DNA of 64,000 nucleotides, from NCBI GenBank assembly GCA_039545355.1, contig BCJJ01000015.1:372001-436000 (forward strand), given 5' to 3'. A program made the position numbers and the translations under genes. A model generated the notes under the pieces. The model was not told the origin of the DNA and did no database searches. It was given only the letters and a program-made list of their open reading frames with translations. Positions 1-12,036 of this stretch are shown piece after piece. The stretch is from Trichosporon coremiiforme (taxonomy: Eukaryota > Basidiomycota > Tremellomycetes > Trichosporonales > Trichosporonaceae). Position 1 is the stretch's first letter; each line of letters opens with the position of its first letter.

Positions 1-174
1 GGGGCGTCCTGCAGATCCTGCGTTGGGACACCGCGGTCTGGGGTTCCTAACGGTGATAGGCGGGGGATCCAAGTATATGCAAAGTCGAAATGAAAAGCCT
101 CGGGTTAACTATAGGTTATAGTTCACACACAAGGAGAGCTCTCGCTCGAAGTCTGCTTCGTTGTTCCCTACTTA

Positions 175-2494
175 TTAACAAGAGTACTTTTCTTTCCAGA
201 CCCACGCTAAACCGGGAACGTCGCTCCCTCCTTGGATAGCGGCTCGGTACCATTTCGCGGCCTCCTTCATGTCCTTTTTCACCCCTCCGATCCCGCGTGA
301 AAGAATCTCCCCCAGTTCTGAATGTCAATGACCCGAGAGCCTTGGGAACCGATGGTGAACTTACGCTCCTGGGCACCCAGGTCTCCCGTCGTGCCGGCCA
401 ACCTGAGATACTCGAGGCCAGAGTTGCGGTCCTTCTTAACACCGCTGCCCTCGAGGTAGCAGTTCGCGACTTCCGTAAGGCCAAGCGACAGGTCAGGCTA
501 GAGAGTTAGCCAGTGCTCGGGGGATGTCCATCAAAGCTTGAACAGGTGCCTGTGATTGTGTACCGAGACCGCTTGTTCTTACTTACCACAAGCTGTCGGC
601 GCTGAGCGGGCGTGATGATGACATTGCTGGATTTGGCAGCGCGGAGGTTAACTGGCGACTCCTTCAGTCCAACGTCACAGGCATGGACAAGCTCGGCGAA
701 AGCTTTACGCTCATCCCGAGCTACTCCGAGACTGATGGATGTAAGCTTCCGGACACAACTAATCGAGTTGCCCAATAAGAGTACTCACCCGTGACGGAGT
801 GCAATGGCATAGTGAATCAGGCCCGTCGCACTGCCCTGCTCGGCAGCCTTCATGAAGAGCCATGCTGCTTTGGGCAGGTCACCCTTGTCACGATACCTCT
901 TGGCCTGGGATACGAGATCCAGGTCTTCCTCCGACGATCCACGCTTGGATGAGCGGGAAGACAACATCGCTGAGGACGCGTGGCGTCGAGGCTCTCGACG
1001 ACGGTGCTCAGAAGCCATGTCGGACATTGACACTGGTGATCCCATCTTCTTCCCCCGGAGCGGCGCATCTGCTGGGAGAGGGACTTTGGCGTAACGTCCG
1101 CCACGCAGCGTGTCGGACGAGCTGGAGGCGTCACCCATCTCATACACCGAAAAGAGATTGGTCTGGCGACCATTCGGGCGACCGAGGCCGATGGCGGAGC
1201 TGTCTCGTTCGCGATGAGGCGAAGGCGAAGCGCCGGTAATGACAACGGGCGGAACCTCCTCAGGAGTGGATGCCCGGGGACGAGGCTGTACAGGCGGCCC
1301 TGGACTGGTGGGGATGCCGCGCGGGCTCTTCGGCGAGCGGGAGCGAGTAAGAGGGATGTCCAGCTTCTCGGGAGCGCCTGGGGGCGGCGGCGGGGCCGCA
1401 CGTCGCGGGATCACGATCGGTCGCTTCTTCTTCGTGGAGCTGCTGTTCAGAGACGCCTGCGAGGAGTTGTTAGGCGTGAGTTGCGGTGTTCTAAGGAACG
1501 ACGATCCAGGCGCAGTTGCGATAGGGGTTGTTGGTGACTCATCACTCTCTTTTGAGCCTTCACTGGGCACAGGGCTCAGTGATCCTGATCCTCTGGGCTG
1601 GGTGATGGCTACACACAGACGCGATCTTCGGCCATTAGCATTCGAGGACGAGCCATAGCGCTTGGCGTCGCCGTTGGATGACTCAGGGGTGTCGCCGTCA
1701 AGCCACTCGAAGCCATTCTCATCGTCACCCCAGTCTGAGCCCTGCTCGCCATGCACGCTCGCAGCGTCATCAGCAATGTGCGAGGACTGCCCAACGAGGT
1801 GCGGCTGGATCGCCTCCTGCGGCCGGACCGGGACGGACGCCGATCGGTTGGTGGCAACAACCGCAGCCATGGCTGCGGCTGCGGACGGCTGGACCTCATC
1901 GCTTGATGCCGAATGCGACCGTCCGTTCCGCACAGATGGTACCGCCTTCAGAGCAAAAGACGAGTCGGTCAGGGCTGAGCGAATGGCGCCGGCGTGGGCG
2001 TAGGGCATATTGTGGCTGAGGCCCTGGCGCGTCGGCGTCGTGGAACGGGTGTGCGTCGGACTTCCCGGGCTCCCCCTAAGTGTGTCCCCAGAAGCAGTGC
2101 GCTTCGCACGGGGAGTAGAGGGTGATGTTGGTCGATCGTCGACGGCCATGTAATCGTCTTCGCTGCTCTCGCCGTCGGTGTAGCACCGGTCGTCCGACTC
2201 AGAGTCGCTCGCAAGGTCGATCGGGCCCGTGTACGGTGAATGGCACTCTGATGAAGCAAGAGAGATCGTCTCGAGACCGCTGTCAACAGAGTAGATGGAA
2301 GGGGATCGGAACAGGTTGAAGTCGAGAGCGGGAATGGGCTTGTCAGCATCTATTGAGTCGGGCGCAGCCGATGATGGCGAGGGTATTGTCGAGGGTGCAC
2401 CGCCGCCGACGCCTACGCCCGCGCCCTTGACGAGCTGGTCGAGAGGAGAGTACATGCTGGCACACTCCTGCGGTCGTCGTGCGACCGAAGCCAT
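175..2494 (-). CDS. Sel1-repeat protein, Dsf2-like
   Basis: Four exons can be joined in frame: 789-2494, 587-731, 365-497 and 175-317, giving 708 residues. The N-terminal ~520 residues are Ser/Pro-rich, low-complexity and probably disordered. The C-terminus carries tandem Sel1-type TPR repeats: AKRYRDKGDLPKAAWLF, then GLTEVANCYLEGSGVKKDR and KDMKEAAKWYRAAIQGG. The protein ends WKEKYSC, like the Trp/Lys/Tyr tail of fungal Dsf2-type Sel1 proteins. Family knowledge: Sel1 repeats are protein-binding scaffolds; fungal relatives include chitin synthase activators (Skt5/Chs4) and Dsf2. A specific partner is not evident. All introns have GT-AG ends with branch-like CTAAC/GTGAC sequences. The start is the first ATG of the long exon, with the alternative MYSPLDQ 13 codons in. 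The family is fairly certain; orthology to Dsf2 is inference. Confidence 0.8.
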
Positions 2495-5400
2495 GCTGAT
2501 CTGGGCTGTGTTGTTGAAACGGGGGTGTCGTTGGTAGTGGACAGATTAGATAGGAGGCGGTGTTGCCGGGGCAGAGATGGTGATGACGAGCGTCGCCGGT
2601 GTGCCGGGTGGAGATCGTTGCCGGTGCTCGGGATACGATATCAGATGAGTATGAGCAAGAGAGAAAGGAGGGGCGAAGGGGCGGGAGAGGTTGAAGGAGT
2701 GGTTGTTGAGATCAAACAAGAGTGATGTTGAACAGGGAAGACAATACGACGCGGTGAATAAAGCGGTGTGTTGGGTCGGGTGGTTAATGAGACACTGTCC
2801 TAGCTGTCCTAAGACGTCGCAAGGGCACTGTTCCAATCGCTCGCTCGGTCGTCAGGTCAAGGGGCCAAGTTGACGAAGAGGGGGTGCGTGCGTGTGAGGG
2901 ACCGGGGCCACGAGAGGGGCCAAAGGGGGATGCGAGGCTGCTGGGCGATACGGGTGATCGTAATGCTTGGTGAGGATGAAAGAGATGCTAAGCGTTTGCG
3001 TACGAAGCTAGTCGGTTTGATGTGCTTATGCTCGTGCCGCTGCGCCGGTGTTGCTGGGGTGGGGTTGGGGGTCGAGTGCGGGGGAGCTTAGGAGCCAAGT
3101 GAAGAAGGCAATCAAGGAAGGGACGGGGAGAGTTACGGAGGACCTAGGAAACTAAGGTAAGCCAGGTCCACCAGGCGAGGTCGGGCGTCTAGGCGTCCAC
3201 GCGCGTTCCAGTGATGGCCTTTTCTGTGATTTGTGTAACGGTCTGCCGACGCGCAGGATCCGCGGAGCGATGATCAAGCGATCAGGCGTAGTGAATGCAC
3301 GAAAGGCACGAGGCGACGGTTAGAGGGGTGGGGTGGTGGGGACAGGACGAGGTATGGGGAGTACGAGAGGCTCAAGAGGCGAGAACGGGTGGATGGTCCG
3401 GTGGCCAATTGACAAATTGACCCAGGACAGCCTGAATGAATCCAGTCTGCGAGTTGGGTTAGTACGAATCTCTCGAAACAAGCTAAAATGCTCGAGCACC
3501 TGGCATCCATGAGCACGTCTTCACAGTCTCCAGAGCGCCAGCGGCGAATGGGCTGCTACCGATCCACGGGGCCACGGGCTACGCCTTCATCCGAAATACT
3601 ATCCTTAAGGATGCATTGTTGGTTGCATTTTTGACGGCATCTAGGAAGCAGAGGCCGAGGGCGGCCAGGACTGGACTCGCCGGCTCGCGCCTCGTTCCGT
3701 GGCCCGACGCGTCGGCGCGGCACGCGATGGCGATGGCGGCGGCGGTCGTGCGTCAGGCGACCTGTGACCTGACTGGGCAGAACGCCCAAGGGCGGCGCCG
3801 CCAGGGAGCAGCGTGAGCCCAGGACCTTTTGTGTACGCTTGCGAAGGAAGATTAAGCATGCATGTAAGAACCGAACATCTGCTGGTGACGAGAATCACCC
3901 AAAGGGGCAACTCAAAACGAGGCCAACAGCAACATCGTGTCGAGGGGCGCCAGGAGGGGCCAAACAAGTCCAGACCGCACAGACCAGCACTGGTTTTGGT
4001 CCCGCGGCGGTACGTGCTGTGCTCCTGCCGCAGACCAGCATGTCGCGGCGCGTCTGACCAGGATTACGAAAAGAGGGGCAAGGCGCCAGGGGCCAGTGGC
4101 CACAAGGGCCGCTCAAGGGTGCCGCAACCCCAGGGACACGCCAGGTCCGCCAGTGGCCAGAATCTTATGTTTGCCACCAGCGTCGACACCCTTAACGATC
4201 ATTCGAAATACCGCCGGAGCCCTAATCTGGCCATTCACGGACGCGTCGCATTGCATAACGAAGCCTAGCGATCCCATTTACTTTTGCGCCGGCGTCCTAA
4301 TGTGCATCATGCTCTGAAAGCGAGTGCACTCGTGGACTGCATGATCGCGCATGAATGCCTGACTGAATGCACCATGTGCCGAACCTTGCTCTTCAACAGG
4401 AGGTGCCTTGCCAGGCCCTCGAGACAATAATAACGCAACCGAAACTTGCAGTACGTCAGACAAGTGGCCAGACTCACGCATAACAGTCTGTCCCTTGCTT
4501 GGCTGTCTTCTTCCCCACATGCTGCGCGCGCGGCACTGAATCACCTGATCAGTTGAGTGGTTCCGACACAGAACATCCTGCACATTTACGACATCGGGCT
4601 GCCACTTGCGCATTGTATTCTTCGCTGGAATCACAATCGGCATGCGGGCGGGCAGGCGTGTAGAGCTGCGAGTGGCTGGTCAGTGTTAGGCTCTCATCCG
4701 TGCTCACCGCGAAGGGTGGCGTCAAGCATGCTTGCTTCTGGATTGCGGGGTCAGCGTTGCAGGCCGCCTGCAACCTGGCCGCACCCCGTGAGACCGCGTG
4801 AGAGGCGTCGACATGCCTGACGCAACCAGTCGAAGGTTAGCTTGTGTCTGTGCCTCGCCGTCCCCAAGAGACAGGCGCTCATGCCAGTCTGGATTGCGAT
4901 AGACTTGGGATTGCAATCTTGAGCTCTCGATTTCGTTCCTGGCCACCCAGAAATCGTTCCTGGTGTCAGCCAGGTGGTAAGTCGTCAGCTGGTGCAGCCA
5001 GCGCGTCAGTGGTTCGATGGCTCCACCCGGTGGCCAACGAGTGGCTTCGCAGCTGCATGGCTGAGACTGTTCAACCTGATGTTGACTCCACACACCGATC
5101 CGATCAGTGGCTGACTCTGATCGATTTCAACGCCTGTAGCAGTGTCGCAATCCCCAGCTTGTATAGGAGTATCGGCGTGTGGAGTGCATCTTCTTATGTC
5201 CAAGCCCGCATTTCTCGCTTAGCGAGGTGAGCCCGTCATACCCACTTGCCACACTGTCGGAACCGACGATTGACGCTCGCACGGCCGCTGTTTATCGCCT
5301 GGCAAGGTTTGCCACTGAATGCTCGCCGATCGGTATAATGGCCGGCCGATCGGCGTGCGTCATGCGGATGCCGTGCGCCCCATTGAACCAGTGAAGGTGA

Positions 5401-8249
5401 CACTTGACGGCTGCACTGAGCACCTGACCGCCGGTTTTGACAGTGGAGCCGTTCGCTGACAGTCGCGATCGAGACCGGGCTGTTATCGGCTCCGCAGTCC
5501 TGGTGTTTGCCATTGGAATCGCCGGTCATGACGACTGGGAATGCTGGATCCGCCTGATCGCGCTCGGTAACGACTTGATATCTCGTACTTCGTTCTCGTC
5601 ATGTCCTCCCGCTATCATCGCCACAGTCGTTTCCCGAGCCTCTGAGGCGGCAACGGATGCACGCGTCCAGCGTATGCTTCGTTGCTCTGTTCTTGTCCCG
5701 CATCGCTCGCATTGAGTTCACGCTCAGCCTCGAGCCCCAAATGTGCTAGCAAGGTGGTAGTAAGCATAAGCATACGTAATGCGTTGGCTGAGTGATTGGC
5801 CGCGTGAAACTGAGGCGCGCCCAGAACTCTGATTGTCCAGCTACAGTTGCTGAGGAAGCACAAGAATTGCGGCCATCTGTGCTTCCCCGATGATTCCTGC
5901 TGTTGTTCCCACTGCTTCTCCATGGACGCACGTCCTGCTCTGACGGAGATTAAGCACTCTTGCGCCCACCCACCCCGAGTGACAGAGGGAAGGAAGACGA
6001 AGATTGGCGAGCATCGCTTGATCGGAGCAGCGCGAGTGCGTACTATGTCACGCTGTCTGTAGCGTGCATACTCGTCATGCTCTGTGTGAAGCCGGGACGC
6101 GGGGTCAGGGCTCGACAAGCATACAGCTGACTTGCCACACTGCTTCTGCACGTCTTCGTGACTGGCACAGCGGGGTCGCTGACAGGACAAGTGGCTCGAA
6201 CGTAAGAGTAAGAGACGTAAGAAGGCCGCAGTAATTGAAGGTCCGCAGACTTTAAGCTTTGCGCAGCTGCACCAGGTCGAGACAATCTGGGCGTTCCCTG
6301 ACGCATTGCGCAGGTGGGGGGTATGCGAGGCGGGAATGAGACATTTCGTCATTGCCCGCGGAGATATCGCTGTGTACATCTGGGGTGCACCTGTACTGTT
6401 GCATGGTTGCATGCTGCCGGCTAGTATCCTCCGACTGATCGACATCCAAGATTGGAAGCTTTGCTTAGCGCGTTTCGCAGCTCAGCTAATGCGGCAGAAC
6501 GACGAAATGAGCTCGCCATGCCTAACCGGCTCAGAGCGTACCTCAGATTCTTGAAGAGGAGTACGTACACCCTGACTCCAGACTTCTGCTGAGGACCTCG
6601 TTGCACGGGAATGCGGCCCGCACCACGTACACCCTCAACCCCGCGACATGCTTCCTGATGTTCCGCGGAGGCCACGCGCTAGGTCACCACGGAGGTGCAC
6701 GTCCGAAACAAGTTGGCCGACGCCGCCGCTGTTGGATCCTGTCGAACCGGTCTCCGCCAATGCTATCGTCGCATACTCGACAGTCCGAATACACCGGACA
6801 GCGGATACTGGACACTGGAAACAGATCCCTGCGCCCTCGCTTGCTCGTGACCTGATGTCTGGGCAGGATGAACCTGGTAAAGGAAGGGGACCAGGCCGAT
6901 AGCAGGGCTATATCGATTAAGCGATACCGAAGGATACCGAAACAGCTGCCAGCTGCACGTAAGCAGCTCGTAACCTATCCGTACGGACGGTACGACCTCC
7001 GACGCAAACAAAAAGGATTCGTAACCCCCGCTTTCGCCGCCCTGTGTGTGTGTTCATTCCATGGGCAAGGGAGATCCGGACCCACGGAGAGGTGGAGAGA
7101 TCGCTGATCTGCACGTCCGTTCCTCCGTCGCGCGTCAGTGCACTTCGCTGAGCCCTCAGCGGCCCCGGCCCCGCGCTCTGCGCCTTCCGTGATGCACCAT
7201 CCGTGACGAGCTCAGTCCCCGTATATCGCACAGGCGCCTTCTTCCTACCGGCAGACCGGTGACATAGCCGTGCCCACCAAGACACTGCCCGCTTGCTCGT
7301 CAGCCCACCAACCCGTCCAATGCGCAGTGCATGACCGTCAGCCTCCTCAGCGATGGCAGGACCAGAGCAGTAAAGTAGGAAAGGAGGCTGGGGTTATCGC
7401 GGAACCATAGGAGGAAGGAAGGAGATGGGTGCCTTGCGGCCCTGCTCGCCCTGCATCCCTGGCTGCGCTCATGTTCTCGTGTCGACCTTGTGTTCGGTGC
7501 AGAAATCCTCACCGAAGACATCGCCGAGTCCTTTCGGCGAGCGCATCGAGTCGCAGCTTAGATCTGGGGGAACGCAGTCCCGCAGTCTTGCGGGCGGCTG
7601 AAAATAAGTGACACGACAACGCAAGAAACATCAAACAACAACAGCACATGCAGTAAAATCCAGCAGTTGAGCCGGTAGTGATCCGCGCTCAGACCGTAGC
7701 CTAACGAGACGCCATGCAGCCAAACCGGCTTAGTCATGAATGGATGCAGGAACCACGGTCGTACCCGGCGCCGCTTGCGCCGGTACCGCCGTACCGCGCC
7801 GCCGTTCCGGCGCGTCGGCGAGCACGCTGCACGCTGATCAGGTCGCGTTAGCGCGTGCTTAGTCTGCTGAAGCTGTACAAAATCAGGAGATGGACGCGTC
7901 TGGACTGGATTCATGTGGACCAGTGCTGGACGGAATTAGGTGCATTCCTGGACGCCCTACGCGATCCTGCCTGCCACCCCACGCAGGACATGCTGGCCAC
8001 GGTGTATGGAAGCTCATAGGCTAAATGGCTCTCATATTTCGACTCATTACAGCAGATGAGGTGCCGCCGCGGTTCTGGACCCTTAAGCTGCCCTTCAACC
8101 CACGGCGTCCCTGGCAACTGCCGTGCCGCGAGCGCGCACTGGCCTGCAGCGGCAACCCGGCTCGGATCAGCTGGCCCATCTTGTCCTTGCGCCCTTGGAT
8201 GCGCTGGGGGGTCGCGCGCCGCCGTTAAGCCCAGGGCTATTCCTAACCT

Positions 8250-9193
8250 ATGCCTAATCCCTTAGTCCCCTCACTATTCCACCCAGCAACGCTACGCTCT
8301 TCTCTTCCCTCTGGGCTCTCTAAGCCCTCATTCATCCTTCCTTGCCCTGCCTTCCTCCCTTCCTCGACCACCGCCTGCTGCCTGTTGCCTGCTGCCTGTT
8401 GCCTGCTGCCTGCTGCGCCTCTGCCACCCCGGCCAGCTCAACCTTCTTCTCATCCATCCATCCTCCTCGTCCATTCACCCACATCCATCCACCGTCTCTG
8501 TCACGATTCACGATCACAATCACGGCCATCGCACAGCCTCCACCCGACTCTACTGGCGCTTCGCCTGGAAAAAATCGGACGCTTCCAATTCTCTTCGCCG
8601 GGCAAAGCACGCGCATCCAGTACCCCAGTGCCCCCATCGCGCTCAAAACGCTTCCTTCCTCTGACAATTAGACATTGTCCCAGCGGACTCTTTTTCCCTG
8701 TACTCGAGGTCTGAACATCATTACCCATCCAACTGTCTCATCCACCGTTCGCCGTACCGGTTCTCGCGCAAAGTCGGTCATCCATCGGCACATCGGCCGG
8801 CTGTCTGAGAGCATTCACGCATTGTTTCTCTCACAGTCTTTCTCAGACAATAGGACACCGCGCCCCTCGTCACGATAGCGTCTGAACAGGCTAGAGCTCA
8901 ACGTCTCCAGCGCACCAGCCGAGGTTGTGCGACAAAGGGGAACCAGTAGACCGACTCTCGCTTCGTCCACTCGCTCTCCGCACAACACCGTGGCATTCCA
9001 ACTTCAGACCAACCCTTCAAGACCGGAAGACCCATTCGTTAGCCACCTTCGCGCCTTGCGCGCACGTCCCTCGCGACCCATATCACTTGGATTATTCATA
9101 TCGGCAAGTCGCGTGCCGTCGTTGTTCCTTCCTATCTCTCCTAGCAATCATCGAACAACCATCGACTACGTTTAAGACGCCCCCACCTCAAAC
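8250..9193 (+). promoter_or_regulatory. Probable long pyrimidine-rich 5' leader of BEM1-like gene
   Basis: The strand is strongly C/T-rich with CTTCCTCC-type tracts and CATCCATCC runs. This resembles the core promoter and 5' leader of other genes here (22630-23158, 60240-61101). Several short upstream open frames occur, so translational control is possible. No transcription start can be read from sequence alone. Confidence 0.4.
8373..8417. repeat. GCCTGYT-type short tandem repeat
   Basis: Six copies of a 7-base unit, GCCTGCT or GCCTGTT, stand in tandem in the pyrimidine-rich leader before the BEM1-like gene. A related degenerate array lies at 22554-22608, and a short GCCTGAT run at about 60098-60120. 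Confidence 0.85.
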
Positions 9194-11434
9194 ATGAAGT
9201 CACTGAGGCGCTCCATCAATAACAACGGACATTCTCATCCTCACGGCGGCCAAGGCGCTCCCAACGTTCCTCCCCCGCCCCACATCGCCCATGGTGCCAT
9301 GTCCCCTCCAGGCTCCGCTGGCGGCGGTGCCCCCGTCGCTAGCTTTGCGAACCCTTTATCTCGCCCTACGGAGAAGGTAGCCCCGCCCCAGAAGGTCATC
9401 AAGGCGTTGAAGTCACATCGGAGCACCAACCCTCAGGAGTTGTCCTATAACAAAGGTCACTTCTGGTATGTGACCGGAGAGCGCGAAGGATGGTACGAGG
9501 CTTTAAGTGAGTTGCCGCTACTGTGGGCAGAAACTGATGAAACAGACCCTCTCACTGGATCGCGGGGCCTTGTTCCCAAGGAAGACTTCGAGGAGTTCAG
9601 CAAAGGCGGCAGGCCACAGGGCGGGGGTCATCAGGCGAGCCCTAGCGGTGACCAGTGAGTATCAAGCCCATCGGCCGGCGTGGCCGGATCTCAAATGATA
9701 GATAGGCTGACCCTATCCAGCTCGCGCTCCATGTCCCAGGGTGGTCAAGCTCGACATGGCGACCGGTCGTCACCAACAACTCCTGTCGGTGCCCCGACCT
9801 CAGCACCTACGACGCCTGGCAAGAAGCCCACTCAACCGTGAGTTATATCGATTCCAGTGATTCCTCTACTGACGGCCAGACTTTACGCCATTGTGCAGTA
9901 CGACTTCCATGCTGAGCGCCCAGACGAGCTCGAGGCCAAGGCTGGAGAACCCATCGTAGTCATTGCTCAGAGCAACCACGAGTGGTTTGTTGCGAAGCCT
10001 ATCGGCCGCCTTGGAGGACCCGGCCTCATCCCCGTGACTTTCGTGGAGATTCGCGACCCTCTCACCGGCCGTGCGCTCGACCAGTTCCCGTCAACCATTC
10101 CCCAGGTTGAAGAGTGGAAGAAGGCTACCGCCGAGTACAAGGCTGCCGCCATCCCTCTGGGACGCTTGGACCTGCCTGCGAACCACCACGTTCCGAACTC
10201 CCCCTATGCGCCGCCCCCGAACTCGGCTGGATCTCAGAAGTCGAACGCACGCACCAGCTCGCCCACGCCTGCCGCTGCCGCCGTGGCTAGCGCGCCTCGA
10301 AGCTCGGGTTCCCGGGAACACCAGAGGAATGCTTCCCAGGCGAACTCTGTCGGACAAGGTTCCGCTCAACGAGGGTACCGACCAGAGCAGGACCAGATGC
10401 TCCCTCCTGGAGAGCTTGTCCAGCTCGGGGTTCCATCATTCCACAACGAATCTGGAAATTACTGGTTCCGGCTGCATGCCTCGTTCGTTCCCGATGAGCG
10501 TACTCACCCCGCCTACACGCTCAGTCTGTACCGGACGTACGAGGACTTCTACGACTTCCAAATCACTCTCCTTGACACCTTCCCGTCGGAGGCTGGTCGC
10601 CCACAGCCCGGTGACGACCAGGACAACCCTCCGCCCCGCATCCTCCCCTTCATGCCCGGCCCTGTCGACGAGCAGATCGACGACGAGCTGACGGAATACC
10701 GCCGCGACGAGCTCGACGCTTACGTACGAGCACTTCTCGACCTCCGTAACAAGGGGGCTGGCTACATTCTGCGACACGAGTTGATCCGGACGTTCTTCGC
10801 CGTCAAGTATGGCGACTATTGCGAGGAGACGCCTCGTCAGGCGGCCATTGACGAGCTCGAGGAGCGCTTAGGCGACATGGGCTTTGAGAGTTCGACGTCC
10901 AACAACTACGCGCGGGCACGGACGGGATCCCAGCAGTCGAGCGGTCTCGGACATGTCCGGGCACCGAGCAACGATGCTCCGGTTGTGCACCTGGGCCACA
11001 CACGGAACCAGTCGAGCGGCGTGCATGGCGGCTCGATTACGCAGTCGCCCTCTGCGATGGCGAGCCCGTTCCCGGGCGCGATGCACCAATCGAACCACTC
11101 GCAGGGCAGCAGCCGACAGCACCCGGCCGCGCAGAACAGCACGGGAAGTACCTCGTCTGGCCCTGTTCCCTTCGTGAAGATCAAGATCTACGACGGCACG
11201 ACCGACGATCTGATCGCGCTGCGCGTCCAGCGCAACGTCACGTACCTCGAGCTCATGGACAAGGTGCACCAGCGGTTAGGCCCCGACATCAGCACGCTGC
11301 AGTACAAGGTCGGCGGCGGCCCTGTCGGTCCCAACGGCGCCGGCGGCCAGAACCGCCGCATCACGAATGACCGCGACCTCTCCGACTGGATGAACACGGA
11401 GGACCAGAGGCTGATCCTGTACGCAGAGCCGTAA
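9194..11434 (+). CDS. BEM1: Bem1/Scd2-type polarity scaffold (SH3-SH3-PX-PB1)
   Basis: Exons 9194-9506, 9546-9654, 9721-9837 and 9880-11434 give 697 residues. Domains in order: SH3-1 around residues 65-125 (KVIKALKSH to LVPKEDFEEF); SH3-2 around 180-240 (YAIVQYDFHAERPDELEAK); a PX domain around 375-490 (FHNESGNYWFRLHASFV, then YRTYEDFYDFQ); a Ser/Gln/His-rich linker; and a C-terminal PB1 domain around 610-697 (VKIKIYDGTTDDLIALRV). This order is diagnostic of the Bem1 family. In yeasts Bem1 holds Cdc24, Cdc42 and PAK kinase together at the site of polarised growth; PX binds phosphoinositides and PB1 binds Cdc24. The first intron is only 39 nt. The ATG follows AACA and a long leader. Identification is very secure. 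Confidence 0.95.
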
Positions 11435-12036
11435 GATGGCACACCCGTACACAGACCCGACAGCAACGCATAGACCCCAGCACCATCACGCTCTCCTTCA
11501 CTTCCCACCAGCCACACTAGTTAGTCATTACTTTCGCACTTTTGGGTTTTGTTCAGAGTTTTCTCTTTTGCTTTTCTATCTCTCTCTCCCCTTACATATC
11601 ACGCAGTACGCAGACGCACGTTGAGACGCAATGTGGCACGCAAGCACGTAAGCACGTATGAACGCAAGTAGACATAGTCGGTTCGAGGTCGGTCATGAGC
11701 GCCCCGACAGCAGCAAACAGCAGGTGTTATAGATGTCAAGGCGAATGAATTTGAAGTGATGTCCCCCAAACGCACCGCAGAGCATATCGAGACCGATCTC
11801 GTGAGCGCGTGGGCGCTGTGTCATGATCCGCAGCCCGGCGTTCCGGCGCAACGGTACGATCAGCATCAGGTTCACTGCATCCCTCGAATCACCGATCCGA
11901 TCCTCGAATACCGACTGCAAAGCATCTGGGCACGACACACATCATATAATGGCATAGTATTGCTATTTACATGGTTGAGGTAGGTAAGGGGAAAACATGT
12001 CTACTGCTGCGCCTGCCGCGCGTGCGGTGCAGCCTA
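11435..12036. other. Convergent 3' intergenic region
   Basis: These 602 bases between two stop codons facing each other probably hold the two 3' untranslated regions. The first ~150 bases are T/C-rich. No open frame worth calling, and no clear terminator signal beyond scattered AT-rich patches. Confidence 0.5.

Larger units (their letters stand above)
2495..9193. other. Long divergent intergenic region without a convincing gene
   Basis: This 6.7 kb lies between two genes read away from each other. The part next to the minus-strand gene (about 2495-3500) is purine-rich on the plus strand. The part before the plus-strand gene (about 8250-9193) is pyrimidine-rich. Both look like long transcribed leaders. 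The middle (3500-8250) has open frames, the longest about 276 codons, but they are Cys/Ser/His-rich, without family motifs or supporting splice patterns. I found no tRNA or transposon protein. A non-coding RNA or a lineage-specific gene cannot be excluded. Confidence 0.5.

Noticed and set aside
5615..6445. Minus-strand open frame of 276 codons starting MSISRRIL
   Set aside because: Cys/Ser/His-rich, no domain, alone in a gene-poor region; most likely chance in GC-rich DNA.
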